Origin: Acinetobacter sp. GSS19
Lineage (GTDB): Bacteria > Pseudomonadota > Gammaproteobacteria > Pseudomonadales > Moraxellaceae
Reading direction: 5' to 3'
Assembly (NCBI RefSeq): GCF_028621895.1
Contig: NZ_CP117520.1
Location: forward strand, 1,178,001 to 1,242,000
DNA: 64,000 nt
Within the stretch, counting starts at the first letter, position 1; each line of letters starts with the position of its first letter. The position numbers and the translations under genes are program-made. The notes below the pieces were generated by a model that did not search any database, had not been told where the DNA came from, and saw only the letters and a list, made by a program, of their open reading frames with translations. Below are positions 56,028 through 64,000 of the stretch, in pieces.

Positions 56028-56378
56028 ATGAAATACTTATTTATTTTTAACAGCGCAGCGTATGGCGATGAACGAACCTACAATGGTCTGCGTCTGGCAG
56101 GTGCATTAATTAAAAATGAGAATAATCAGGTTCGTCTATTTTTGATGGGAGATGCAGCCACTGCTGCAAAAAAGCCCAGAAAGTTCCAGCAGAATTCTAT
56201 AATCTGGAAGTCATGTTAAGTCGTACCAGTCATGGCCATAAAGGCATACTTGGTGTATGTGGCGCCTATGGATGCACGGGGTTTTCAGGATGCTGAACTA
56301 ATGCAGCATGCACACCGCAGTACCCTCAATGAATTAGCAGAATGGACTGAGTGGGTAGATAAGGTGCTAGTATTTTAA
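56028..56378 (+). pseudogene. DsrE-family protein gene, disrupted by two frameshifts
   Basis: The N-terminal half (MKYLFIFNSAAYGDERTYNGLRLAGALIK) and C-terminal half (MDARGFQDAELMQHAHRSTLNELAEW) of a DsrE/YchN-like sulfur-transfer protein are in one frame, but the middle (from the A-run at 56168-56173 to about 56267) is shifted: the shifted frame reads AQKVPAEFYNLEVML then GVCGAYGCTGF. A base was lost or gained in the A-run and two bases near 56265. Intact homologues are about 115 residues; the active-site Cys region around GVCGAC is damaged. Recent inactivation is likely because both halves remain recognisable. Confidence 0.8.
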
Positions 56379-56484
56379 GGTTCAGTTTTCCCACATCATG
56401 GACTCATGGAGATCTGGTACCACTTTGATCATGTATAAAAATAATCAGGGTTTATCCCCTCGATTCAGCAGAATTCATTTAGCC

Positions 56485-57135
56485 CTACAAAGTAGCCATC
56501 GCCAGTTTAAGAGCAAATCCACAAAATAAAAGTCCAACTGCTGCGACACATGATGCTGTTATTTTATAACGGCGAGTAAAATAATCTGAAAGTTTTACGC
56601 CTGAAAAAATCAAAATAGATAAATAGCTCATACTAATAATTTGTAAAAGCACAGCAAGAGCCGTAAATGTTACAGCTGGGTACGGATAACGAGGATCCAC
56701 AAACTGCACAAAGAACGATAAATAAAATAAAATAGCTTTAGGATTTAAAATACTAATCGTTAATGCAGTTTTAAACGGTCGCAATTTCTCAATATTTTTA
56801 TTAATTGTTGCAATTTTCGTATTTGAATGCTGGGCATGCCAAGTGTGATTGGCAGCTATCAAGAGTTTAACACCCAAATAACTTAAATAAATTGCCCCAA
56901 CAATTCTTAAAATGATAAATAACCAAGGGAAAGCATGCAGTAATGAGGCTGCTCCTAGTGCTGTGAGCAGAATCAAAATAAGATCACCGGTATACACACC
57001 TAAAGCACTCTTATAACCCGCTTTGATCCCAAAGCGTGAAGCAGTTGACATGACGTATAGAGAGTTGGGGCCAGGCAATAACACAATTAAAGTTGTGCCA
57101 ATCACATAGGTAGTTATATCAGTTATACCGAGCAC
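56485..57135 (-). CDS. LysE/RhtB-family amino acid exporter
   Basis: A 216-residue exporter with six hydrophobic segments. The family signature IGTTLIVLLPGPNSLYVMSTASRFGIKAGYKSALGVYTGD is at the N-terminus; LTISILNPKAILFYLSFFVQFVDP is the second conserved segment. Exports amino acids or homoserine lactones; substrate unknown. It starts with GTG, preceded by GAGAG. Confidence 0.85.
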   Translation of the reverse strand: MLGITDITTYVIGTTLIVLLPGPNSLYVMSTASRFGIKAGYKSALGVYTGDLILILLTALGAASLLHAFPWLFIILRIVGAIYLSYLGVKLLIAANHTWHAQHSNTKIATINKNIEKLRPFKTALTISILNPKAILFYLSFFVQFVDPRYPYPAVTFTALAVLLQIISMSYLSILIFSGVKLSDYFTRRYKITASCVAAVGLLFCGFALKLAMATL

Positions 57136-57271
57136 AAGACGCTCTCAAGCGATTACAAGAATTCATATATAAACTATAAAAAAAATCAACTGATTAAACA
57201 AAAATACTTCGCTACATTATTTAACAGGCTAGATATAGAAACGCTTATCATAATTTTAATCTACTGCTGAA

Positions 57272-57496
57272 TCACAATGGACCAAGAAGTTCACATAAAA
57301 AGACCAACAAGTCCTGTTTATAAATAAAAATAGCGCTAAAAAATTCAGAGCGGATAGAGAAACCAATATAAATAGATCTCTTAGATTTAATACATTTGAT
57401 GATATCTTTATTTCTATGGTTCGATTCAATCACCAAGCATAGCCTGTCTGGTATTGATTTCAACTGATCTAAGTCTAGTGAAAAAATTAACCTCAT
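57272..57496 (-). CDS. hypothetical short protein after the DUF202 gene
   Basis: A 74-residue frame that overlaps the DUF202 stop by 4 bases (ATGA), the only reason to consider it. Composition is mixed hydrophobic and basic, no recognised family. May be real or a chance frame. Confidence 0.3.
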   Translation of the reverse strand: MRLIFSLDLDQLKSIPDRLCLVIESNHRNKDIIKCIKSKRSIYIGFSIRSEFFSAIFIYKQDLLVFLCELLGPL

Positions 57497-57852
57497 ATCC
57501 AGAATGAAATGATGAGTAACATCCCGACAATGGTGTTAAATAAACTTAATACCATAGGTTGATGAGTACTATAACCTGCTATTAATTCAGATTCACTGAG
57601 AGACCTCAACCCTATACGATATTGAAGAATCGACCAAATACTGATAACCATGCCAAAAAAAATAATAATGATGCCTAACCATTTATAGTAAGTTACCTTA
57701 TGGGCAAACAACATCGGGTTCACGATTTGCCCTAATAGTGTCGATTTCTCAATTACAAACCCAAAAGCAATCAATCCTAAGCTGCTTCTATTCCAAGCAA
57801 GTAGGGTTCTTTCGAGAGCAAAAAATACTCGGGGATCCTGCAGATTGGACAT
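57493..57852 (-). CDS. DUF202 (YidH-family) membrane protein
   Basis: A 119-residue protein with three membrane helices. DPRVFFALERTLLAWNRSSLGLIAFGFVIEKS is the DUF202 signature (ERTLLAW). Function unknown. AGGAAAAATAT precedes the ATG. Confidence 0.82.
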   Translation of the reverse strand: MSNLQDPRVFFALERTLLAWNRSSLGLIAFGFVIEKSTLLGQIVNPMLFAHKVTYYKWLGIIIIFFGMVISIWSILQYRIGLRSLSESELIAGYSTHQPMVLSLFNTIVGMLLIISFWI

Positions 57853-58059
57853 ATATTTTTCCTAAAACCTTATAGAATTTTCTTAGTTTTTTATAAAATT
57901 GGCAGTACTTTAATCGATGATACCCTCCCACCCTTTTAATAAAGATGAGCAAAGCAGCTTGAGCAAGATAAGAATCTTATAACAAAATGTTTAGGAACGA
58001 ACATCAAGTTCTAAAATTTAATAAAATGCCAGACAATCTTACTTAAAAAAGCAATAAAA

Positions 58060-58329
58060 ATGAAAAAATTAATACAAACAGGTATTTTTACATTCTCGAC
58101 AGCAATTCTTGTCTCATCAACCATGGCCGCACCTCAAGAGCCTATGAACAACAATTCATATAACCATGCATATATGCATTCTCCTGCTGCAAATCAAAGC
58201 CAACAGCAAATTCAGCAGCGTCATCAGCAACAAATGCAACAACGTCATCGTGAAATCGTACAAAGTCAGATATTGAAACTGGACTGCCACCACTCTCCTA
58301 GACAAATTTCGTCTATTCTTTTTGCATAG
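58060..58329 (+). pseudogene. secreted Gln/His-rich protein truncated by an IS
   Basis: About 72 native residues: signal peptide (1-24, ending STMAAPQ) then a Gln, His and Asn-rich part (QQQIQQRHQQQMQQRHREIV). From 58278 the frame enters the IS left end and stops at 58329. The sequence right of the IS does not continue the protein, so the rest of the gene is missing. Weak ribosome site. Confidence 0.6.
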
Positions 58330-58340
58330 GAGAGAACATT

Positions 58341-58625
58341 ATGAGTGGACAACGATACACCCCAGAATTTAAAGATGAAGCTGTTAAATTGATTACCGAA
58401 CGTGGATATTCTGTCACTGATGTGGCTGAACGTTTAGGTGTATCACAGCACAGCATTTATAAATGGCTAAAGGCCGTACAGCCTTTACGCAACAACCCTG
58501 ATGAACATGAACTACTCGAAGCAAAGAAAGAGATCCTTCGTCTTAAAAGTCAGCTTAAGCAAACTGAAGAAGAGCGAGATATCTTAAAAAAGGCCGCAAG
58601 GTACTTTGCAAGCCTGCCCGAGTAA
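58341..58625 (+). CDS. IS3-family transposase OrfA
   Basis: A 94-residue DNA-binding part. Helix-turn-helix YSVTDVAERLGVSQHSIYKWLKAV and a leucine-zipper-like C-terminal helix. The slippery heptamer A-AAA-AAG lies at 58586-58592, from which a -1 shift joins the orfB frame. Confidence 0.9.
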   Translation: MSGQRYTPEFKDEAVKLITERGYSVTDVAERLGVSQHSIYKWLKAVQPLRNNPDEHELLEAKKEILRLKSQLKQTEEERDILKKAARYFASLPE

Positions 58626-58672
58626 AGTATCAGTTTATCCTTGAGTACAGCCATCAATTTAAGATTAAAACG

Positions 58673-59479
58673 ATGTGTCGGGTTCTTAAGATTGCTCGTG
58701 CTGGCTATTACGCCTGGCTACATGAACCCGAATCAGGCAGAACAATTGAAGACAAACGGTTATTACAACTGATCCGCTCTTCTTATGATGCCAGTTATGG
58801 CATCTATGGTTATCGTCGCATCACGCTGGATCTTAAAGAGCTAGGTGAAAGCTGTGGCCCCAATCGTGTGCTGAAGATCATGAAGAACAATGGCATTGCC
58901 GCTGTTCGAGGATATAAAAAGCATAAAAGTTATGGTTGTGGCCGTCCTCCGATTGTGCCACCAAATCACTTAAATCGAGAGTTCGCTGTGAGCACCCCTG
59001 ATACTTCCTGGGTGACTGATATTACCTACATCCGTACTTGGCAAGGCTGGTTATATCTGGCTGTGGTTCTCGATTTATATTCAAGGAAAGTCATCGGTTG
59101 GTCAATGAAACCTACGCTTGCCAAGGATATCGTTTTGGATGCACTTTTAATGGCGGTATGGCGACGCAGACCCAATGAACCTGTGATCATACACTCAGAC
59201 CAAGGCTCACAATACAGTAGCGGAGACTGGCAGAAATTCTGTCAAAAGCATAATTTAGTTCCGAGTATGAGTCGTCGTGGAAACTGTTGGGACAATGCTG
59301 TTGCTGAATCCTTTTTTAGTAGTTTAAAGAAGGAAAGAATTAAAAAGAGGATCTATAAAACACGAGAAATGGCCCGTGCGGATGTGTTTGATTATATCGA
59401 GATGTTTTACAATCGAATCAGGCGTCATTCGCATCTCGATGGGATGAGCCCAGAAGCATTTGAGACAGCTTCAAAATGA
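58673..59479 (+). CDS. IS3-family transposase OrfB (DDE integrase part)
   Basis: The frame from ATG 58673 gives 268 residues, but it is open back to the slippery site at 58586, so the working protein is an OrfAB fusion. DDE pattern: SWVTDITYIRTWQGWLY (Asp), VIIHSDQGSQYSS (Asp) and NCWDNAVAESFFSSLKKERI (Glu). Intact. Confidence 0.92.
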   Translation: MCRVLKIARAGYYAWLHEPESGRTIEDKRLLQLIRSSYDASYGIYGYRRITLDLKELGESCGPNRVLKIMKNNGIAAVRGYKKHKSYGCGRPPIVPPNHLNREFAVSTPDTSWVTDITYIRTWQGWLYLAVVLDLYSRKVIGWSMKPTLAKDIVLDALLMAVWRRRPNEPVIIHSDQGSQYSSGDWQKFCQKHNLVPSMSRRGNCWDNAVAESFFSSLKKERIKKRIYKTREMARADVFDYIEMFYNRIRRHSHLDGMSPEAFETASK

Positions 59480-59626
59480 GGCGGTCTCATGTCTAGGATA
59501 CTGGGAGCAGTCCAGTATGCTCATCTATTGCTCCCCACAAACAATAGGACTTCGTGGGCAGATCAGGTTTGAGTTAGTACAGTTAATATTGTAGCTGTGA
59601 TTTTTTCGAAAATAAGAACCTAAAAT

Positions 59627-59662
59627 ATAAAAGACCTAATGGAGGCAGATTAGGTCTTTTAT
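59627..59662 (-). terminator. terminator of the SDR gene
   Basis: Perfect 14-bp stem ATAAAAGACCTAAT/ATTAGGTCTTTTAT with an 8-nt loop. Works on the minus strand, 20 bases after the SDR stop. Confidence 0.85.
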
Positions 59663-59681
59663 CATAAGATGAAACTCGGGT

Positions 59682-60467
59682 TTAACGATAAACCATGCCG
59701 CCATCAGTAATGATGGATTGCCCAGTAATATAATCTGCATCCTCGCTCGCGAGGAAAGCAACCAAAGCTGCCACATCATCTGGAGTTTCGGTGCGTCCTA
59801 ACGCAATACCTTCCGCATACTTTTTAAAAGTTTCACCAATTTTTGCACCTGTTAACTCTGCAAAACGCTGATCAATTTCCACCCACATATCTGTTCCGAC
59901 AATCCCTGGACAGTAAGAATTAACCGTAATGCCTAAGTGAGCATATTCTTTAGCAGCCGCTTGGGTTAAGGCTCGAACAGCAAACTTGGTAGCAGAATAA
60001 ACACTCAGCATCGCAAAACCATCATGTCCGGCAATTGAACAGGCATTAATAATTTTACCTTTCTGCTTTAAAGCCTGGAATTTTTTCGCCGCTGCCTGAA
60101 TGCCCCATAGGACACCACCAAAATTGATATCGGTAATTTTATGGAATTCTTCTGGAGTGACATCATTTAAAGCTTGTACCTGTGCAATCCCAGCATTGTT
60201 AATCATCACATCGAAGCCACCGAGTTTGCTATAAGTATCTTCAATTGCTGCCGTCACTTGGTCGAGCTGACTAATATCTGCGATGGAAATGGAAGCCTTA
60301 ACATGGCATGCTTCTATCTCGGCCTGTGTCGCTTTGAGTTTATCCTCATGCATATCTACCAAAGCGATATGCATGCCTTCTTTCGCCAAGCGTAAGGCAA
60401 TGCCACGACCAATGCCTTTGGCACCCCCGGTCACTAGGGCGACTTTTCCATTTAATCCTCTGGACAT
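59682..60467 (-). CDS. acetoin reductase-like short-chain dehydrogenase
   Basis: A 261-residue SDR. NAD(H)-binding TGGAKGIG (13-20), NNAG (90-93), catalytic Ser144, Tyr157 and Lys161 (YSATK). The Asp38 after strand 2 (LVDMH) favours NAD(H). The segments [54 protein letters not shown] are very close to (S)-acetoin-forming diacetyl reductases (BudC/ButA group). Single gene with its own terminator. Exact substrate is likely but not proven. Confidence 0.82.
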   Translation of the reverse strand: MSRGLNGKVALVTGGAKGIGRGIALRLAKEGMHIALVDMHEDKLKATQAEIEACHVKASISIADISQLDQVTAAIEDTYSKLGGFDVMINNAGIAQVQALNDVTPEEFHKITDINFGGVLWGIQAAAKKFQALKQKGKIINACSIAGHDGFAMLSVYSATKFAVRALTQAAAKEYAHLGITVNSYCPGIVGTDMWVEIDQRFAELTGAKIGETFKKYAEGIALGRTETPDDVAALVAFLASEDADYITGQSIITDGGMVYR

Positions 60468-60797
60468 TTCTCTTTCCTCTTTTTTTGTTCTTGCAGACGA
60501 AATCGTCTGTGATTGTTTGATTTATTTGTATAAATATGAACCTAAATTAAGAGGGATGCCAGATTATTCATAATTTGTTTAAATCTAATCTAGGGCGGGT
60601 ATTCAGAGGAAGATATTAATTTTTTAAAATATGCAAATTATGATGAGGTATGATTGCAAGAAGATGATCTATGACTATCAGGTTCAGGATGATCTGCTCT
60701 ACACAAATCATCCTTTTACTGTTTGCTAAAACTCATGCTATGACAACGTTTAAACTATAACTATTGTCTAATAATCAGTTCAGAGTTGACAATCTAG
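60468..60797. other. 330-base intergenic region
   Basis: Between two minus-strand genes. AT-rich, should hold the SDR promoter. No ORF, hairpin or repeat of note. Confidence 0.4.
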
Positions 60798-61127
60798 CTA
60801 AGCCGCCATCTTACGACACTCTACGGCGCAGCGACGGCAGGCTTCAGCACATTGCTGGCAATGGGCCGCCTGATGTTTACTGCACTCGTCAGCACAATAC
60901 TCACAGACTTTGGCACACATTGCACAAATTTCCTGTATAAATGGCGATTTACGCTGTTCAGCCTGAGCGCATAGATGGCAAATATCTGCACATTCCAAGC
61001 ATCGTTTGATGCACTCACGCATCATTTCCATCTGATCTTCATTAATACATTCGGTTGCACAGGACGTACAAGCCAATGAACACACCATACATGCTTGAGC
61101 GCATTCCGAAAAATTAAGGGTATGCAT
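60798..61127 (-). CDS. four-helix-bundle copper storage protein (Csp/DUF326)
   Basis: A 109-residue protein with 21 Cys: 9, 13, 16, 20, 23, 27, 39, 43, 46, 50, 53, 68, 71, 75, 78, 82, 90, 93, 97, 100 and 104. They follow the CxxxC/CxxC spacing down each of four helices, as in copper storage proteins that hold many Cu(I) ions inside the bundle. No signal peptide, so it is of the cytosolic Csp3 type. Likely buffers copper. AGGAGACCTCT precedes the ATG. No copper efflux or CueR genes are adjacent. Confidence 0.88.
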   Translation of the reverse strand: MHTLNFSECAQACMVCSLACTSCATECINEDQMEMMRECIKRCLECADICHLCAQAEQRKSPFIQEICAMCAKVCEYCADECSKHQAAHCQQCAEACRRCAVECRKMAA

Positions 61128-61399
61128 AGAGGTCTCCTAATCTATAAAAGTTAAAATGGATCCTCTAATACGCTAATCAGAATGAGGTAAAGGCAATACA
61201 CGCTTTCAGTGATAAAAAGTTAAAAGCGTAAACTTGAGTAATTACGGATTAAAAATGGTGAAAAATGATCGTGCGTTCGGATAGACTGTTATAGCTATAA
61301 GGCGCATAAATTTTAGAACCCATACTTTTTCGATCAAATTCAGTAACCGTCCAAGTGAAGTTTTGAACGGCTACTTTCCCCCTTAAATTTATTATAAAG

Positions 61400-62563
61400 T
61401 TAAGGAGTTAAAATGACTTTGCGACAGTCCTGTTCGCGCTGATCAAAAATACGATACCCTTCTGCAGCATCCGATAAATTCATGCGGTGAGTAATGATCA
61501 CTTCTGGAGAAAGGTCCCCATTTTCAATATGTTCTAACAGCTGTGGTAAAAACTGATGCACGTGGGTCTGTCCCATTTTAAACGTGAGACCTTTATCGAA
61601 GGCATCACCGAACAGAAAACCATGAATTGGCCCAGCATAGAGCCCGGGAACACTCACAATGCCTCCACGGCGGACTGCAGCAATACATTGTCTTAAGGCA
61701 GCGCCACTCGAGCCTTCAATTTTAAGATTCGTCAGTAAGGTTTCAATCACACTACCTTTTGCCTCGAAACCAATCGCATCAATCACAGCATCCACTCCCC
61801 GATGACCCGGGCTATGATTAATGATAAATTCGGCAGCATCGACCTGATCAAAGTTTACCGGAATGGCGCCATAGGTATTCCGGGCAAACTCCAAGCGATA
61901 ATGATTATGATCGACCATAAAAATCATTTCAGCGCCCAACATGCGTGCACAAGCGGCTGAAAGCAACCCCACCGGACCCGCACCATAAATGGCCACACTC
62001 GAACCTTTGCCTACATTGGCATTGGTCACGGCTTGCCAAGCAGTCGGCAAGATATCGGTTAGGAATAAGACTTTTTCATCCGGCAGAGAACCCGGCACTT
62101 TAAAGGGTCCAACATTGCCTTTAGGCACGCGGACATATTCAGCCTGCCCTCCGGGAACACCACCATACAGATGTGTATAGCCAAATAAGGCAGCCCCCGG
62201 TGGAATCTGTTTTTTGTTCAGAATCGCACCACGATCTGGATTAGTATTTTCACATGCAGCCGTTAAATCATGTTCACAGAAGAAACACTGACCACAAGCA
62301 ATGACAAAAGGAATAATCACCCGATCACCTTTTTGCACCTGAGTGACTTCGGGGCCAACCTCTTCAACAATCCCCATAAATTCGTGACCAAAAATATCCC
62401 CTTCCTGAGTCGCAGGCATTTTGCCACGGTAAAGATGCAGGTCTGAACCGCAAATCGCAGTTGCAGTGACGCGTAAAATAACATCATCGGGTGCTTGTAT
62501 AATTGGATCAGGAACCGACTCGACCCGGACATCTCGGGCGCCGTGATAGGTAAGTGCACGCAT
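61400..62563 (-). CDS. zinc-dependent alcohol dehydrogenase (formaldehyde dehydrogenase-like)
   Basis: A 387-residue medium-chain dehydrogenase. Catalytic zinc ligands in [10 protein letters not shown] (Cys38) and GHEFMG (His), and structural zinc Cys in [18 protein letters not shown] fold with [19 protein letters not shown]. The long insertion after the Rossmann start and the [18 protein letters not shown] segment match glutathione-independent formaldehyde dehydrogenase-like enzymes, but the real substrate is not readable. AAGAGGAAA upstream. Confidence 0.85.
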   Translation of the reverse strand: MRALTYHGARDVRVESVPDPIIQAPDDVILRVTATAICGSDLHLYRGKMPATQEGDIFGHEFMGIVEEVGPEVTQVQKGDRVIIPFVIACGQCFFCEHDLTAACENTNPDRGAILNKKQIPPGAALFGYTHLYGGVPGGQAEYVRVPKGNVGPFKVPGSLPDEKVLFLTDILPTAWQAVTNANVGKGSSVAIYGAGPVGLLSAACARMLGAEMIFMVDHNHYRLEFARNTYGAIPVNFDQVDAAEFIINHSPGHRGVDAVIDAIGFEAKGSVIETLLTNLKIEGSSGAALRQCIAAVRRGGIVSVPGLYAGPIHGFLFGDAFDKGLTFKMGQTHVHQFLPQLLEHIENGDLSPEVIITHRMNLSDAAEGYRIFDQREQDCRKVILTP

Positions 62564-62963
62564 AGGTAATTTCCTCTTCTTTATTTTTAAGCGGTCTCAA
62601 ACGGCACTGTTCCTTATATTCAATCTACAGAAATGGAATGGCTATTTGAGTTGAGGCCGACATCACTTTTACGTTACCTACGGCATGGCATTTAGGGATG
62701 TTTTTAAATGTGAAATGAATAGTCTTTGCGTGAGCATCTGTAGACTTGAGGTAGAGCAGTACATAATTTGAAAAATATGGCACCTAAGCATCATGATCAG
62801 TAATATCTGATTATCTATTTAGATGACCCAATGGATTTTGAGCGATGAAAGGCTGCGGAGACTTCGGCCAACAAGGTGGCAAGTTACATCAGCAGACTTC
62901 TTGTACTCATTGAGGCTTCTTTTCTATCACTGGATATAAAAATAGTTTGAATCTATTCAAGAG
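62564..62963. other. intergenic region
   Basis: 400 bases without a supported gene. A 22-codon frame at about 62845-62913 (MKGCGDFGQQGGK) is too short and has no ribosome site. Confidence 0.35.
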
Positions 62964-62993
62964 CTGCCTCCAGGCAGATACGCCTGAAGGCAG
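62964..62993 (-). terminator. hairpin after the lipoprotein gene
   Basis: CTGCCTCCAGGC and GCCTGAAGGCAG, a 12-bp stem with one mismatch and a 6-nt loop. 18 bases past the lipoprotein stop; no good T-run. Confidence 0.5.
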
Positions 62994-63011
62994 GGTGAAA
63001 TCTTATTTGCC

Positions 63012-63566
63012 TTATTCTTGTAATAATTGATTGATTTTTTCTGGCCCGAACCAATTCGGGTTGACTTCTTTATATGGAAAAACTGGTGGGTTTTGTTCTA
63101 AGTCTTCTCCCAGAATATCATCTTTTACTGATCCCTCAGACAATGCGTTCAACAAGGCTAAACGGTAAGAGTTCACACTCTTAAAACGTATTTTTAAAGT
63201 ACTTGAACGTAAATCATCTACATCTTTCACTAACGCACTATTTACGTTACCAGAACTGTTAGAAAATTGTTTGAAATCAATCGGGTTAATTGTTAGAGAT
63301 ACATTACCATGCTCAGTCTGACCAGCACTTAACACAATGTCCAGATCAATGGTATCGATATACAAACCGGCTTTGGTTTGATTTTTGTCTAACTCTGTTT
63401 TCATGTTGCTGATGCCTTTACCGATCTGGGTCAATGCATCCTGTACGCTGACTTCATCTTTATTGACCAGACGCTTCGGTGAATTGGGCTGATTAATCAA
63501 ACTGTTGCAACCCGATAGCAAAGAAATAATCAAAAGGGTCAATATACTTTTACTGTAACGCTGCAT
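63012..63566 (-). CDS. lipoprotein of unknown function
   Basis: A 184-residue protein with a lipoprotein signal (LLSGC, Cys20). The part DEVSVQDALTQIGKGISNMKTELDKNQTKAGLYIDTIDLDIVLSAGQTEHGNVSLTINPI resembles trypsin-co-occurring (trypco2) domains, a weak similarity recognised by eye. Exported and membrane-anchored. No operon partner seen. Confidence 0.6.
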   Translation of the reverse strand: MQRYSKSILTLLIISLLSGCNSLINQPNSPKRLVNKDEVSVQDALTQIGKGISNMKTELDKNQTKAGLYIDTIDLDIVLSAGQTEHGNVSLTINPIDFKQFSNSSGNVNSALVKDVDDLRSSTLKIRFKSVNSYRLALLNALSEGSVKDDILGEDLEQNPPVFPYKEVNPNWFGPEKINQLLQE

Positions 63567-63812
63567 TTTTTGGTCTCATTTTTAGCTAAGCCTACAGATT
63601 ATAATATTGTAAATTGAGCATATAGCCTACTGGACTTATTACTAAATTACGCTCATTCCCTCTATTAGTGAAAACACTTGTCCATATTCACAATTTGTTG
63701 ATGTTTCATCAACTAATCTGTGCACAAAATCACAAACTGATCTAAACAGGCCCAACTCGCCCCACACGCAGGGTCCTGACTTAAAAATCAAGCGATAGAT
63801 GTTGGAGTATTC

Positions 63813-64000
63813 ATGAAAAAGTATATCCAAACTGAATTGGGCACTGAAAAACTCTGTCTTGAATGTGGTGAATACTGGCCTTTGGATGAGGAATTTTGGT
63901 TTCATCGGCGTAGTAAGGTCAAAAAAGACGGTACCTATAGCACCATTTATTTTCCCGCCTGTAAATGTTGTTATAACGCACGTTACCGTCCGCAGCGCAG
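63813..64000 (+). CDS. small CxxC zinc-binding-like protein, partial
   Basis: Begins MKKYIQTELGTEKLCLECGEYW; the two pairs CLEC and CKCC suggest a zinc ribbon. The gene runs off the right edge after about 62 codons (basic Arg-rich part). TTGGAG precedes the ATG. The opposite-strand frame at 63642-63905 is a shadow. Confidence 0.6.
   Translation, partial: MKKYIQTELGTEKLCLECGEYWPLDEEFWFHRRSKVKKDGTYSTIYFPACKCCYNARYRPQR

Larger units (their letters stand above)
58278..59516 (+). mobile_element. IS3-family insertion sequence, complete
   Basis: About 1.24 kb. Ends ACTGGACTGC (58278-58287) and GCAGTCCAGT (59507-59516) are perfect inverted repeats, extended imperfectly inward (TCCTAGACA against TGTCTAGGA). 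Two overlapping transposase frames on the plus strand. No 3-base direct repeat flanks it (GAA left, ATG right), which with the missing gene half suggests an adjacent deletion. Confidence 0.88.

Noticed and set aside
62845..62913. A 22-codon Gly-rich frame
   Set aside because: Too short and without a ribosome site.
63642..63905. An 87-codon minus-strand frame near the right edge
   Set aside because: It overlaps the plus-strand CxxC gene that has a good ribosome site and a plausible zinc-ribbon pattern.
1..64000. CRISPR arrays, tRNA or rRNA genes, prophage modules or a plasmid origin
   Set aside because: No regular repeat-spacer pattern, cloverleaf, rRNA segment, phage structural gene or replication gene was seen in any part of the window.

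Overview
The window looks like chromosome from an Acinetobacter-type gammaproteobacterium (Moraxellaceae). This is inferred from moderate-to-low G+C, the gene families (MesX/MesD-type methionine synthase, the liu leucine cluster with scoAB, PnuC-type vitamin uptake, DUF2058, YoaK) and two IS3-family elements. No rRNA, tRNA or CRISPR array was seen.

Layout. 1-3.8 kb: the 3' end of a gamma-glutamyltransferase gene, an iron-sulfur photolyase, a methyltransferase and bioB. 3.8-15.7 kb: a leucine/isovalerate catabolic block. An acyl-CoA ligase and a TetR regulator face liuA-liuB-liuC-liuD-liuE, then both 3-oxoacid CoA-transferase subunits and a thiolase. Together they can take isovaleryl-CoA to acetyl-CoA. 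The TetR/liuA divergent region holds two adjacent palindromes. 16-30.5 kb: a persulfide-sensor-like ArsR protein and SulP transporter, SstT, YoaK, DUF2058, an ABC exporter, a MaoC protein, GcvH, a universal stress protein, a thioesterase, a cupin and a large Cache-PAS-PAS-GGDEF-EAL protein.

30.6-31.9 kb: a complete IS3-family element. 32.5-37.5 kb: a compact vitamin or nucleoside salvage locus (GntR/HutC regulator, choline/thiamine-kinase-like phosphotransferase, TonB receptor, PnuC-family permease) with a HutC-type operator in front of the operon. 37.7-47.3 kb: an LprI-like protein, an aromatic-acid efflux set (FUSC, DUF1656, HlyD) facing an IclR regulator, a cytochrome b561-like protein, a rhodanese, and a ygiW-qseB-qseC-like stress and two-component set.

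47.6-51.2 kb: a riboflavin-synthase-like protein converging on a mesX-mesD-flavin reductase operon, which suggests an oxygen- and flavin-linked, folate-independent methionine synthase. 52-53.2 kb: flavohemoglobin under a near-ideal NsrR-type palindrome. 53.2-59.5 kb: a region in decay, with a truncated autotransporter, an ArsR-rhodanese fusion facing an MFS gene, a frameshifted dsrE gene, a LysE exporter, a DUF202 protein, and a secreted Gln/His-rich protein cut off by a second IS3-family element. 59.7-64 kb: an acetoin-reductase-like SDR, a 21-cysteine Csp-type copper-storage protein, a zinc alcohol dehydrogenase, a lipoprotein, and the start of a small CxxC protein running off the edge.
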